From Phenylobacterium sp. (GTDB lineage: Bacteria > Pseudomonadota > Alphaproteobacteria > Caulobacterales > Caulobacteraceae), in the NCBI RefSeq assembly GCF_030651755.1, contig NZ_JAUSBZ010000048.1, positions 1 to 64,000 on the forward strand: a stretch of DNA of 64,000 nt, read 5' to 3'. A program made the position numbers and the translations under genes. The notes beneath the pieces were generated by a model. The model was not told where the DNA came from, did not search any database, and saw only the letters and a program-made list of their open reading frames with translations. Below are positions 27,316 through 35,276 of this stretch, one piece after another. Numbering within the stretch: position 1 is the first letter of the stretch; each line of letters starts with the position of its first letter.

Positions 27316-28122
27316 GAAGAAGCCCGGCGCGGCAAGCGCCTCGGCGATCAGCTGGCGGGGGTCCTGGGGCGCGATCCCCAGCGCCTGGAGCCTGTCGATG
27401 GCGCAGTGAGGAGCCGCGGGCATGGGGCGGTCCGGCGTCAGGTTCAGGGTCCAGCCGGCCGCCCCAAAGACCTGGGCCAGGTCGGCGTTGGAGACGTTCT
27501 GGCCGCTGGCCACATTCACGACGCCCGGGGTTTGGCTTTCGCCCATGGCCAACAGGGCGGCGATCACGTCATCAGCGTGGACATAGTCGCGGACGGCGCC
27601 CGGGACAGAGTCCAGGGTGATCTCCCGAGACCGCCGCGCCTTCTGCAGGAGTTCGGGCAGGAAGCCGCTGGCGCCAGGGGCAAGGTCGAAAACATTGGAC
27701 AGGCGGGCGACGGCGCCGCGGCCTCCGGACCTGGCCAGGGTCAGGTTCTCGCCCAGGGCCTTGGAGAGATCATAGACGTTGCGCGGGGCGGCGGGATCAA
27801 AGGCCAGGATGTCGTCTTCCCGCCCGCCGGCCGCGCCAAGGCTGTCATAGAGCCTTGTGGACGACAGGTAGATCAGCCGATCAAACCGGGCCTGTGAGAG
27901 CACCTGGGCCAGCAAGGTGACATGGGCCTCGACCGTGTCGAAGGGCCGGACGGCGAAGTCGCCGGTCAGGCCGGCGCAGTAAAAGACCCGGCCGAGATCG
28001 CGTTCGAACAGGGCTGGATCGCCCCGGGCTGGCGCATAGACCGCCTCGCCCCGATCACGCAGGGCCTGGGCCAGGCGCCCGCCAATGAAGCCCCCGGCCC
28101 CAATGATGGTCCAGCCGCTCAC
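27307..28122 (-). CDS. NAD-dependent epimerase/dehydratase (SDR), probable nucleotide-sugar 4-ketoreductase
   Basis: The 271-residue extended SDR shows the Rossmann start WTIIGAGGFIGGRLAQAL, the YLSSTRLYD serine segment, and the catalytic YDLSK tetrad motif near residue 130. It is the last gene of the CDP-sugar operon and overlaps the hexapeptide acyltransferase by 4 bases. In such operons this enzyme usually performs the last reduction of the 4-keto group; that is an inference from position. It shares its final 9 bases with the convergent OGT-like gene. Confidence 0.8.
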   Translation of the reverse strand: MSGWTIIGAGGFIGGRLAQALRDRGEAVYAPARGDPALFERDLGRVFYCAGLTGDFAVRPFDTVEAHVTLLAQVLSQARFDRLIYLSSTRLYDSLGAAGGREDDILAFDPAAPRNVYDLSKALGENLTLARSGGRGAVARLSNVFDLAPGASGFLPELLQKARRSREITLDSVPGAVRDYVHADDVIAALLAMGESQTPGVVNVASGQNVSNADLAQVFGAAGWTLNLTPDRPMPAAPHCAIDRLQALGIAPQDPRQLIAEALAAPGFFLG

Positions 28123-28613
28123 CTCTTGCCGCGCTCGCTGATGCGTCGGACCGGGACGCCGGCATAGATCCCGTAGGGCTCAAGGGCGCCGCGGACCACA
28201 GAGCCGGCGGCCACGACACAGCCCTTGCCGATCACCGCGCCGTCGAGGACCACGACGCCGGCGCCCAGCCAGACATCATCCTCGATGACGATGCCGCCCC
28301 GGCTGTCCATGAAGCCCTGGTCGCGGATGCGGGCGTTGCGGTCGGCGATCTGGTGGTTGGTGGGGGCAAGCGTGCAGTTGGCGGCGATCAGCACGCCCTC
28401 GCCGATCCGCACCCCATTGCCGGTGTAGATCACGGTGCCGGAATTGACCGCCGAGTCCGCGCCGATGACCACCTCGCCGTCGCCGCCGACGGCCTTGATC
28501 TTGACGAAGGAGTCGATGAGCACGCGGGGTCCGATCTCGATCAGCGTGCCGCGCACGGAGCGCTCAATGTCCGCCAGGGGCGAGATGGTGGCGGTGGGAT
28601 CGATCTTCAGCAT
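28119..28613 (-). CDS. Left-handed beta-helix acyltransferase (hexapeptide repeat)
   Basis: The 164-residue protein is made of hexapeptide repeats of the type [LIV]GxxxX, such as GEVVIGADSAVNSGTVIY, GVRIGEGVLIAANCTL and GIVIEDDVWLGAGVVVLD. The sequence ends YGIYAGVPVRRI, typical of O-acetyltransferases of the NeuD/WbbJ type. The active-site histidine candidate is in APTNHQI. It probably acetylates a sugar of the operon's product. Start and stop are coupled to its neighbours: the upstream stop shares one base with its ATG. Confidence 0.82.
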   Translation of the reverse strand: MLKIDPTATISPLADIERSVRGTLIEIGPRVLIDSFVKIKAVGGDGEVVIGADSAVNSGTVIYTGNGVRIGEGVLIAANCTLAPTNHQIADRNARIRDQGFMDSRGGIVIEDDVWLGAGVVVLDGAVIGKGCVVAAGSVVRGALEPYGIYAGVPVRRISERGKR

Positions 28614-29164
28614 CAGCGGCCTCCTGGCCCGGCCTCGGGGACGAAATCCGGATAGCTGGCGTCCCGCTCGGAGATCACCTGCGGCCGGGCGGGCCAGGTG
28701 ATGGCGAAGGCCGGATCGTTCCAGCGCACGCCGACCCCGTGGCCCGGCTCGAACAGGGGCGCGATCTGGTAGAGCACGTCGGTGTCGGGCTCCAGGGTCA
28801 GGAACCCGTGAGCGACGCCTTCGGGGATGAACAGGGCCCGGCCGTCCTGTGCGTCCAGCTCAACCCCAGTCCAGCGGCCAAGGGTGGCGCTGCCGGGACG
28901 CAGGTCGAGCGCGACATCGAAAATCCGTCCCCGGACAACCCGCACCAGCTTGGTCTCTCCGTGCGGGACGGTCTGATAGTGCATGCCGCGCAGGGTGAAG
29001 GCGGCGGTGTTGCGCGACAGGCTGGTCTGGGCCGGGACGAAGTCGATGCCGGCGTCGGCGAACTCCACCGGGCAATGCAACCGGGCGAAGGCGCCGCGGT
29101 CGTCCAGGACAGGGTCGGTGTCGACCACGACGACGCCCGCGATCTCCGTGGGCGAAAAGCGCAT
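28613..29164 (-). CDS. rfbC: dTDP-4-dehydrorhamnose 3,5-epimerase family protein
   Basis: The 183-residue cupin begins with a strand rich in VVVDTDPVLDDRGAFARLH and carries the RGMHYQ motif with the catalytic histidine, then KLVRVVRGRIFDVALDLRPG and FIPEGVAHGFLTLEPDTDVLY, all typical of RmlC. Its company is rfbF and rfbG, so the true substrate is probably a CDP-4-keto-6-deoxy sugar rather than dTDP-rhamnose precursor, and it may invert C3, C5 or both. It overlaps the methyltransferase and acyltransferase genes by one base each (TGATG). Confidence 0.83.
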   Translation of the reverse strand: MRFSPTEIAGVVVVDTDPVLDDRGAFARLHCPVEFADAGIDFVPAQTSLSRNTAAFTLRGMHYQTVPHGETKLVRVVRGRIFDVALDLRPGSATLGRWTGVELDAQDGRALFIPEGVAHGFLTLEPDTDVLYQIAPLFEPGHGVGVRWNDPAFAITWPARPQVISERDASYPDFVPEAGPGGR

Positions 29165-30405
29165 CAGTCGAGGACCTGGGTGGCCGGCGAGGCGATGACG
29201 AACCGGCCGCCCCAGTCGCGGATATAGGCCAGCTGGCCCATGATCTCGTCCTTCAGGTTCCAGGGCAGGATCAGCACATAGTCGGGCTTCACCTCGGCCA
29301 CCCTGTCGGGGCCATAGATCGGCGCATGGCTGCCGGGCAGGAAGCGGCCCTGCTTGTGCGGATTGGCGTCGAAGGCGCAGACGATGTCGTCGGGCCCCAC
29401 ACCGGCATAGTTGAGGAAGGTGTTGCCCTTGGCCGCCGCGCCATAGGCGGCCACCGTCTTGCCCTCGGCCTTGGCCTGACGAAGGAAGGCCAGGAAGCTG
29501 TCGCGCACCTCATCGACCCGGGCGGCATAGCCTTCATAGGTCTCGAGTTTGTGCAGACCGGCCGCGGCCTCGCGGGCTCGCAGAGTCTTGAGCGCTTCAG
29601 TCTCCTGGTGGCTCGACGCCTCATGGGCGCAGAACAGGCGCAGCGACCCCCCGTGGGTGGGCAAAAGCTCCACGTCAAAGGCGCGCAGGCCGTTGGCCCG
29701 CAGCACCTGGGCCACCGCCAGCAGGGACAGGTAGGAGAAGTGCTCGTGATAGATGGTGTCGAACTGCACCATCTCCAGCATGTTCAGGAAGTGCGGGAAC
29801 TCGAAGGTCAGCACGCCTTCGGGCTTCAGCACCTCCCGGAAGCCGGCCACGAAGCCGCCGATGTCGGGGACATGGGCCAGCACATTATTGGCCGCCATCA
29901 GGTCGGCCTTGATCCCCCGCGCGGCCAGGGCCTTGCCGGTCTCGCCATGGAAGAACATCACCTCGGTGGGCACGCCCTTCTCGACAGCCGCCTGGGCGGT
30001 GTTGGCGGTGGGCTCGATCCCCAGCACGGGCACGCCGGCTGTCTTGAAATGCTGCAGCAGATAGCCGTCGTTGGAGGCGATCTCGACCACCAGGGAGTCA
30101 GGCCCCAGGCCGAAGCGGGCGATCATCGCCTCGGCGTAGCGGCGGGCGTGCTCCACCCAGCTGGCCGAGTAGGACGAGAAGTAGGCGTAGCCGGAATCGA
30201 AGATCTCATCTGCGGCGACGGGATCGTCCACCTGCACCAGGAAGCACTCGGCGCAGACCCGGGCATGCAGGGGATAGGTCTTCTCAGTCCCGGCGGCCAA
30301 CTGCTCGGCGGTCAGGTTGCTGTTGGCCAAGGGCTGACGGCCCAGGTCCACCAGGGTGTGGGTGAGCGGCGTGCGGCAGAAACGGCAGACAGGGGTCGTC
30401 ATCAC
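29164..30405 (-). CDS. SAM-dependent sugar C-methyltransferase, TylCIII/TcaB9-like
   Basis: The 413-residue protein has three parts: an N-terminal zinc-binding segment (CRFC near residue 7 and CAEC near residue 51), a SAM-binding domain with VVEIASNDGYLLQHF, and a C-terminal domain with AYGAAAKGNTFLNYAGV. DTIYHEHFSYLSL carries the Glu-His pair that is catalytic in sugar C-3 methyltransferases such as TcaB9. This points to transfer of a methyl group to C3 of a 4-keto-6-deoxy sugar, giving a branched sugar. No rfbH-type 3-dehydrase is present to make a 3-deoxy intermediate. It overlaps rfbG by 4 bases. Confidence 0.85.
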   Translation of the reverse strand: MMTTPVCRFCRTPLTHTLVDLGRQPLANSNLTAEQLAAGTEKTYPLHARVCAECFLVQVDDPVAADEIFDSGYAYFSSYSASWVEHARRYAEAMIARFGLGPDSLVVEIASNDGYLLQHFKTAGVPVLGIEPTANTAQAAVEKGVPTEVMFFHGETGKALAARGIKADLMAANNVLAHVPDIGGFVAGFREVLKPEGVLTFEFPHFLNMLEMVQFDTIYHEHFSYLSLLAVAQVLRANGLRAFDVELLPTHGGSLRLFCAHEASSHQETEALKTLRAREAAAGLHKLETYEGYAARVDEVRDSFLAFLRQAKAEGKTVAAYGAAAKGNTFLNYAGVGPDDIVCAFDANPHKQGRFLPGSHAPIYGPDRVAEVKPDYVLILPWNLKDEIMGQLAYIRDWGGRFVIASPATQVLD

Positions 30406-31460
30406 AGGCTTTCGTAGGTCTCGATCTGCGCCAGGCAGAGGTCCCGGGCGGCCTCGCCCTGCCCCTGACGGCGGTACCAGTCCATGGTCCAGGCGACCGC
30501 GGTCGGGCCATCGAGCAGGCTCTCGAAGTCGAGGCTTCGGCGGGCGAGGCTCGCGTCCACCGCGAGGCTTTTCGCCTCGATGGAGGCCGGGTCCACTTCA
30601 TGGCGCCAGGGGGCGGCGTCCAGGGCGGCGATGGCCTGGGTGGCGAGGTCGCCGACCGTGATCTCGGCGGCGCCGGGCCGGGGGCCGAAGTTCAGGGCGC
30701 GCGGGGTGTCGGGGTTCTGGGCCAGGGCCTGGGCGAAGACGAGGTAGCCGGCCACGCAGTCGAGCACATGCTGCCAGGGGCGCGTGGCCTCCGGGTGACG
30801 CAGGACGGTGGTCTCCCCGGCCCGGGCGGCGCGGACGATATCGGCCACCAGGCGGTCGCGGGAGAAGTCGCCGCCGCCGATCACATTGCCGCCCCGGGCG
30901 GTGGCCACCGGCACGCCGGCCTTGTCGAAATAGGAGCGGGCGAAGCTGGACGTCACAATCTCGGCGCAGGCCTTCGACGCCGAATAGGGATCCTTGCCGC
31001 CGAGCGCGTCGCCCTCCTGGAAGGCCCGGCCGCCGTCATTATTGGCGTAGACCTTGTCCGAGGTGATCACCAGGACAGCCCGCAGGGCGTCCTCGTCCCT
31101 TAAGGCCTCCAGCAGGTGGGCTGTGCCCATGATGTTGGTGGAAAACGCGCCGACGGGATCTTCGATGGCTGCGCGCACGATGGGCTGGGCGGCCATGTGC
31201 AGCACGAGGTCGAAGGGCTGGCCTGCGACCACATCCATGACGGCGCGGCGGTCACGCAGATCGACGATGTGCGAGGCGGCCAGATGGTCATAGCCGGCCA
31301 GGTCGGCGAGCGCCGGGGTCTGGTCTGGCGCCAGCGCCAGACCCGTCACATGGGCGCCCATGCGGGCGAGCCATTGGCCCGTCCAGGCGCCCTTGAAGCC
31401 GGTGTGACCGGTCAGAAGGACGCGCTTGTCGGCCCAGAAGCCCGGCTCGGGCCGGCTCAT
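30402..31460 (-). CDS. rfbG: CDP-glucose 4,6-dehydratase
   Basis: The 352-residue SDR converts CDP-glucose to CDP-4-keto-6-deoxyglucose. It starts with WADKRVLLTGHTGFKGAWTG, the NAD loop of RfbG, and has HMAAQPIVRAAIEDPVGAF, TSDKVYANN and the YSASK catalytic motif; the C-terminal RPWQHVLDCVAGYL is also characteristic. I place the start at 31460, where ATGA overlaps the rfbF stop; ATG 31466 is two codons upstream. Confidence 0.92.
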   Translation of the reverse strand: MSRPEPGFWADKRVLLTGHTGFKGAWTGQWLARMGAHVTGLALAPDQTPALADLAGYDHLAASHIVDLRDRRAVMDVVAGQPFDLVLHMAAQPIVRAAIEDPVGAFSTNIMGTAHLLEALRDEDALRAVLVITSDKVYANNDGGRAFQEGDALGGKDPYSASKACAEIVTSSFARSYFDKAGVPVATARGGNVIGGGDFSRDRLVADIVRAARAGETTVLRHPEATRPWQHVLDCVAGYLVFAQALAQNPDTPRALNFGPRPGAAEITVGDLATQAIAALDAAPWRHEVDPASIEAKSLAVDASLARRSLDFESLLDGPTAVAWTMDWYRRQGQGEAARDLCLAQIETYESL

Positions 31461-32230
31461 GCCCATTGGCGCCAAGGCGCCTGGCCGGACGCCCACAGGC
31501 TCTCTAGCTGGTTCTTGTCGCGCAGGGTGTCCATGGCGGCCCAGAAGCCGTCATGGCGATAGGCGATCAGCTCGCCGTCGGCGGCCAGGCCCTCCAGGGG
31601 GCCAAGCTCCCAGACGGTGGCGTCATTCTCGACCCGGTCGATCACCGAGGGATCAAGGACGAAGAAGCCGCCATTGATCAGGCCATTGTCGCCGGGGGGC
31701 TTTTCCACAAACCGGTCCACCCGGTCGCCGGTCATTTCAAGGGCGCCATAGCGGCCAGGGGGCGCCACAGCGGTGACGGTCGCGCGCTTGCCGTGGTCGG
31801 CATGGAATTTCGCCAGGGCCGTGAGGTCCACATCGGCCACCCCGTCGCCATAGGTGAAGAAGAAGGGCTCGCCAGGCGTCAGGAATTCCCGCACCCGCTT
31901 CAGCCGGCCGCCGGTCATGGTGTCGGCCCCGGTGTCCACCAGGGTGACCTTCCAAGGCTCGTGCTTGGTGGCGTGGTAGTCGATGGCGCGATTGGCCAGG
32001 TCGACGGTGAAGTCGGCGTTGTGCAGGACGTAGTTGGCGAAATACTCCTTCACCACATAGCCCTTGTAGCCCAGGCACACGACGAACTCGTTGAACCCGT
32101 GGTGGGAGAACATCTTCATGATGTGCCAGAGGATCGGCCGGCCGCCGACCTCGATCATCGGCTTGGGCCGCAGGTGGCTTTCCTCGGAAATCCGGGTGCC
32201 CAGGCCGCCGGCCAGGATGACGACTTTCAT
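31457..32230 (-). CDS. rfbF: Glucose-1-phosphate cytidylyltransferase
   Basis: The 257-residue nucleotidyltransferase makes CDP-glucose from CTP and glucose-1-phosphate. The N-terminus VVILAGGLGTRISEES and RPKPMIEVGGRPILWHIMK are typical of the family, as are YHATKHEPWKVTLVDTG and FFFTYGDGVADVDL. Length agrees with RfbF. It precedes rfbG with a 4-base overlap and follows the CmcI-like gene by 26 bases, and thus starts the committed CDP-sugar pathway. Confidence 0.94.
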   Translation of the reverse strand: MKVVILAGGLGTRISEESHLRPKPMIEVGGRPILWHIMKMFSHHGFNEFVVCLGYKGYVVKEYFANYVLHNADFTVDLANRAIDYHATKHEPWKVTLVDTGADTMTGGRLKRVREFLTPGEPFFFTYGDGVADVDLTALAKFHADHGKRATVTAVAPPGRYGALEMTGDRVDRFVEKPPGDNGLINGGFFVLDPSVIDRVENDATVWELGPLEGLAADGELIAYRHDGFWAAMDTLRDKNQLESLWASGQAPWRQWA

Positions 32231-32256
32231 CGCAGTACCTCCCCCCTGGCTGACGC

Positions 32257-33024
32257 TCAGGCGATCCGCTTGACGAAGGCGTCGGGCCAGTAGGTGACCC
32301 GGTCCTTCACCACCCCTTCATTGAAGGGGAAGGTCGGTTCTTCGATGATGAAGCGCTTATCCTCCGCCACGAACTCATGCACCGCCCGGCGGGGATTGTT
32401 CCAGGTCCAGTCCTCGGCCGTGCGGGGGCCGCCGACCACCTGCTCCATGATCCCGTCGGTGGCGACGATATAGGAGCCCACGGGCACCATGTCGGCATAG
32501 GCGCGCAGCTCGTCGAGCACGTGGCCCTTGGTGTGGTTGGAGTCGAGGACCACCAGCACGGTCTCGCCCGGCTTGATCTGCGCCTTGACCTGTTCGACCA
32601 CCTCAGGGGCGGTGGACGAGCCTTCGATCAGCTCGATCCGCTTCTTCATCGGATGGGCTTCGATGGCGGTGCGATTGTGCGGCCGGATCTCGATATCGAT
32701 GCCGATCACCCGGCCCTTGTTCATGGCTTCGAACAGGGAGGCGTAGAAGACCAGCGACCCGCCATGGGCCACGCCGGTCTCCACCAGCACGTCGGGCTTT
32801 AAGTCCCAGATCACTTCCTGCAGGCGGACCATGTCCTCCGGCAGCTGAATGATCGGCCGGCCCATCCAGGCGAAGGAATAGACGTATTTGGAATCCCACG
32901 TCGCCCGGACCCAGGCCTTAGACGCCGCGGCGAAGCCTTCGGCGGTGGAGAGGCTGTGGCGCGTTTCAGTGTCGCCCTCGCGGACGACGACTTCGCCGCG
33001 CTCTTCGTCGATAATGGTGATCAA
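32257..33024 (-). CDS. Cephalosporin hydroxylase (CmcI) family protein, probable SAM-dependent methyltransferase
   Basis: The 255-residue product has the CmcI family pattern: VYSFAWMGRPIIQLPEDMVR, then VLVETGVAHGGSLVFYASL (SAM-binding loop), VIGIDIEIRPHNR and VLVVLDSNHTKGHVLDEL. Members act as O-methyltransferases on sugars or antibiotics. No in-frame ATG is near the natural N-terminus, so I propose TTG 33024, giving a start Met-Ile-Thr-Ile-Ile-Asp. The frame is open far upstream into a neighbouring gene, which is shadow. It heads the CDP-sugar operon and is divergent from the sulfotransferase gene. Confidence 0.8.
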   Translation of the reverse strand: MITIIDEERGEVVVREGDTETRHSLSTAEGFAAASKAWVRATWDSKYVYSFAWMGRPIIQLPEDMVRLQEVIWDLKPDVLVETGVAHGGSLVFYASLFEAMNKGRVIGIDIEIRPHNRTAIEAHPMKKRIELIEGSSTAPEVVEQVKAQIKPGETVLVVLDSNHTKGHVLDELRAYADMVPVGSYIVATDGIMEQVVGGPRTAEDWTWNNPRRAVHEFVAEDKRFIIEEPTFPFNEGVVKDRVTYWPDAFVKRIA

Positions 33025-33165
33025 GACCCCGACCTTGTATGCCGTTTCTGACGGGCCGATGGTGAAGGCGAGCCCGCTTTGTCGCTCTCTCTTATCGCGT
33101 GTCGGCGCGGCGATGAAGCCGTATCCCGCAGAGAGGGCGCCGCGCGGACGGAACAGGGGACAGGC

Positions 33166-33906
33166 TTGCAGCCGAAAATCGACTTCATCATCGTCGGCGC
33201 GCAGAAGGCCGGCACTACGGCGCTTTTTGACTATCTGGGCGAGCATCCGCGGCTTGGCCTGTCGGACGTCAAGGAGGTCCACTTCTTCGACGATGAGACC
33301 AGGGACTGGTCCAACCCGGACTATGACGATTATCACGCCCATTTCGACCTGGCCGACCGCAGCCGGGTGTGGGGCGAGGCCACGCCCATCTATCTCTATT
33401 GGAAGAACAGTCTGGAGCGCATCCGGGCCTATAATCCGCAGGTCCGGTTGATCGTCATGCTCCGCGATCCGGTGGAGCGGGCCTTTTCCCACTGGAAGAT
33501 GGAATATGCCCGGGGGGTGGAGACCGCCCCCTTTGACTGGTGCGTCCGCCGGGGACGGGCCCGGCTCTTTGAGGCGCAGCCCTGGGGCTATCATCGGGAA
33601 TTCAGCTATGTGGAGCGGGGCTTCTACGGGGCGCAGATCAGCCATCTGCTGAGCCTTTTCCCCGCCGAGCAGGTGTGTTGTCTGCGGGCCGAAGACCTCG
33701 AAGCCGATCCTGCCGCCGTGCTCGGCCAGATCAGCCCGTTTCTCGGCGTCGACCCGCCGCCCCCGCCACGGCCCCGGCGGGTGCATGTGGCCCAGGACAT
33801 CGCCTATCCCTCCGTCCTCACCCAGGCCGACCGGGAGGTCCTTCGGCGGGTCTATGCGGAAGACATGAGCCAGCTGCAGAGCTTGACGGGGATTTCCTAT
33901 CCCTGA
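33166..33906 (+). CDS. Sulfotransferase domain protein
   Basis: The 246-residue protein has the PAPS-binding P-loop at its N-terminus, DFIIVGAQKAGTTALFDYL, and the second PAPS motif VMLRDPVERAFSHW near residue 100. The later YVERGFYGAQISHLLSLFP is typical of heparan-type sulfotransferases of bacteria. TTG 33166 is the probable start because the P-loop then sits at residues 5-20 and a GGGGACAGG stretch precedes it; an ATG far upstream gives an unlikely extension. It probably sulfates a sugar of the surface polysaccharide. It is soluble and cytoplasmic by appearance. Confidence 0.82.
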   Translation: MQPKIDFIIVGAQKAGTTALFDYLGEHPRLGLSDVKEVHFFDDETRDWSNPDYDDYHAHFDLADRSRVWGEATPIYLYWKNSLERIRAYNPQVRLIVMLRDPVERAFSHWKMEYARGVETAPFDWCVRRGRARLFEAQPWGYHREFSYVERGFYGAQISHLLSLFPAEQVCCLRAEDLEADPAAVLGQISPFLGVDPPPPPRPRRVHVAQDIAYPSVLTQADREVLRRVYAEDMSQLQSLTGISYP

Positions 33907-33967
33907 GCGCATGGGGCGGCTGGGGCCTCGCCACATTTCTGTCAGGGGATTGGGGGATGGATGGCCC

Positions 33968-35002
33968 ATGCCTCCACTCAATCGACCCGGGACGTTCCGG
34001 CGCGTCTATCTGATCAGCCTCGCCGTCGTGGCGATCAGCGCCTGTTCGCCGCGGGAGGCCGCCAGTCTGGGCGAGGCCGAGCGCCTGGGTCCTGAGCTGG
34101 CCTTCCCCGTCGACTGCATCATGGGTCAGACCTGCGAGATCCAGAACTATGTGGACCGCGATCCAGGCCCCGGGGCGCAGGACTATTTCTGCGCCAGCCG
34201 CAGCTATCATGACCACAACGGCACCGACATCCGCATCCCGGACATGGCCGCCCAGCGGGCCGGGGTGAGCGTCCTGGCGGCCGCGCCGGGCCGGGTCAGC
34301 CGCCTGCGGGACGGGGTGGCCGATGTTTCGGTGCGGACTACGGGGATCGCTGCGGTTGACGGGGTCGAGTGCGGCAACGGCGTGGTGGTCGACCATGGGG
34401 AAGGCTGGGAGACCCAGTACTGCCACCTGGCCCAGGGCAGCCTGCAGGTGACCGAGGGCGACACCGTGGAGCTCGGTCAGGTTCTGGGGCGCATCGGCCT
34501 GTCGGGACAGACGGAATATCCCCACCTCCACTTCACCGTCCGCAAGGACGGGACGGTCGTCGATCCCTTCGCCCCCCATGCCGACGCCCGGGTGTGCGAA
34601 GCCCGCGGGGCCCTATGGTCGCAGGCCGCAGCCGACAAGATGGTCTATCGCCGTGGCGCAGTGCTCAACACCGGCTTTTCCTCCGGCGCCGTCTCCATGG
34701 AGGCGGTGGAAGAGGCCGCGATCCCGGCGCCGTCAGCCAGCGCCGCGGCCCTGGTGGCCTATGTCCGCGCCATCGGCCTGGAGGCCGGCGACGTGCAGTT
34801 CCTGAAGGTGACCGGGCCGGACGGCGCCGTGGTCGCCGAGACCCGGATCGATCCTCTGGACGCGCCCAAGGCGCAATACCTGCTCTATGCCGGGCGGCGC
34901 ACCCCGGCCCAGGGCTGGACCCGGGGCGTCTACCGCGCCGAATACTGGGTGGAGCGCGGCGGCCGCCGCGCCCTGGAACAGGTCTTCCAGATCAGCTTCT
35001 GA
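33968..35002 (+). CDS. M23 peptidase-domain lipoprotein
   Basis: The 344-residue protein starts with a lipoprotein signal: basic region, hydrophobic segment and the lipobox ISAC with Cys26. The M23 domain follows, with HDHNGTDIRIPD (first zinc ligands region) near residue 79 and YPHLHFTV (HxH) near residue 181. This suggests LytM-type endopeptidase activity on the murein, or a degenerate binding protein. The C-terminal third is a beta-rich domain of unknown role. It follows the sulfotransferase gene by 61 bases on the same strand; a hairpin follows about 180 bases later. Confidence 0.86.
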   Translation: MPPLNRPGTFRRVYLISLAVVAISACSPREAASLGEAERLGPELAFPVDCIMGQTCEIQNYVDRDPGPGAQDYFCASRSYHDHNGTDIRIPDMAAQRAGVSVLAAAPGRVSRLRDGVADVSVRTTGIAAVDGVECGNGVVVDHGEGWETQYCHLAQGSLQVTEGDTVELGQVLGRIGLSGQTEYPHLHFTVRKDGTVVDPFAPHADARVCEARGALWSQAAADKMVYRRGAVLNTGFSSGAVSMEAVEEAAIPAPSASAAALVAYVRAIGLEAGDVQFLKVTGPDGAVVAETRIDPLDAPKAQYLLYAGRRTPAQGWTRGVYRAEYWVERGGRRALEQVFQISF

Positions 35003-35184
35003 CGAGGGCGCGCCGGCGCCGGGAAGGCTGGCCCCGACCCGAGGTCGGGTTCGGCTTTGTGGCGCGCGGTGTCCCTGGGACAAATTCGCGTGATCCGGCT
35101 GGGACGGGTTTCAGCCTCTTTCAAGGCCGGGCGGACTAAGCTACAGTTTAGTGTCAGCCGAACTCTCCAGGGCTGTGTCGCTTC

Positions 35185-35222
35185 GGCCGGGCCATAGTAT
35201 CCATGCCAGCTATGGCCCGGCC
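35185..35222. terminator. Perfect 13-base inverted repeat between convergent genes
   Basis: GGCCGGGCCATAG (35185-35197) and CTATGGCCCGGCC (35210-35222) are exact complements with a 12-base loop. It lies between the M23 lipoprotein stop and the stop of the convergent GT4 gene, followed by a short TTT. It could end transcripts in both directions; the weak T tract lowers confidence. The rest of 35003-35276 shows nothing else. Confidence 0.55.
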
Positions 35223-35276
35223 TTTGGCCGCCGCCTGGTGCGGCCCCTTCCCGTCATTTCTGAGCCTGTCCGCCCG

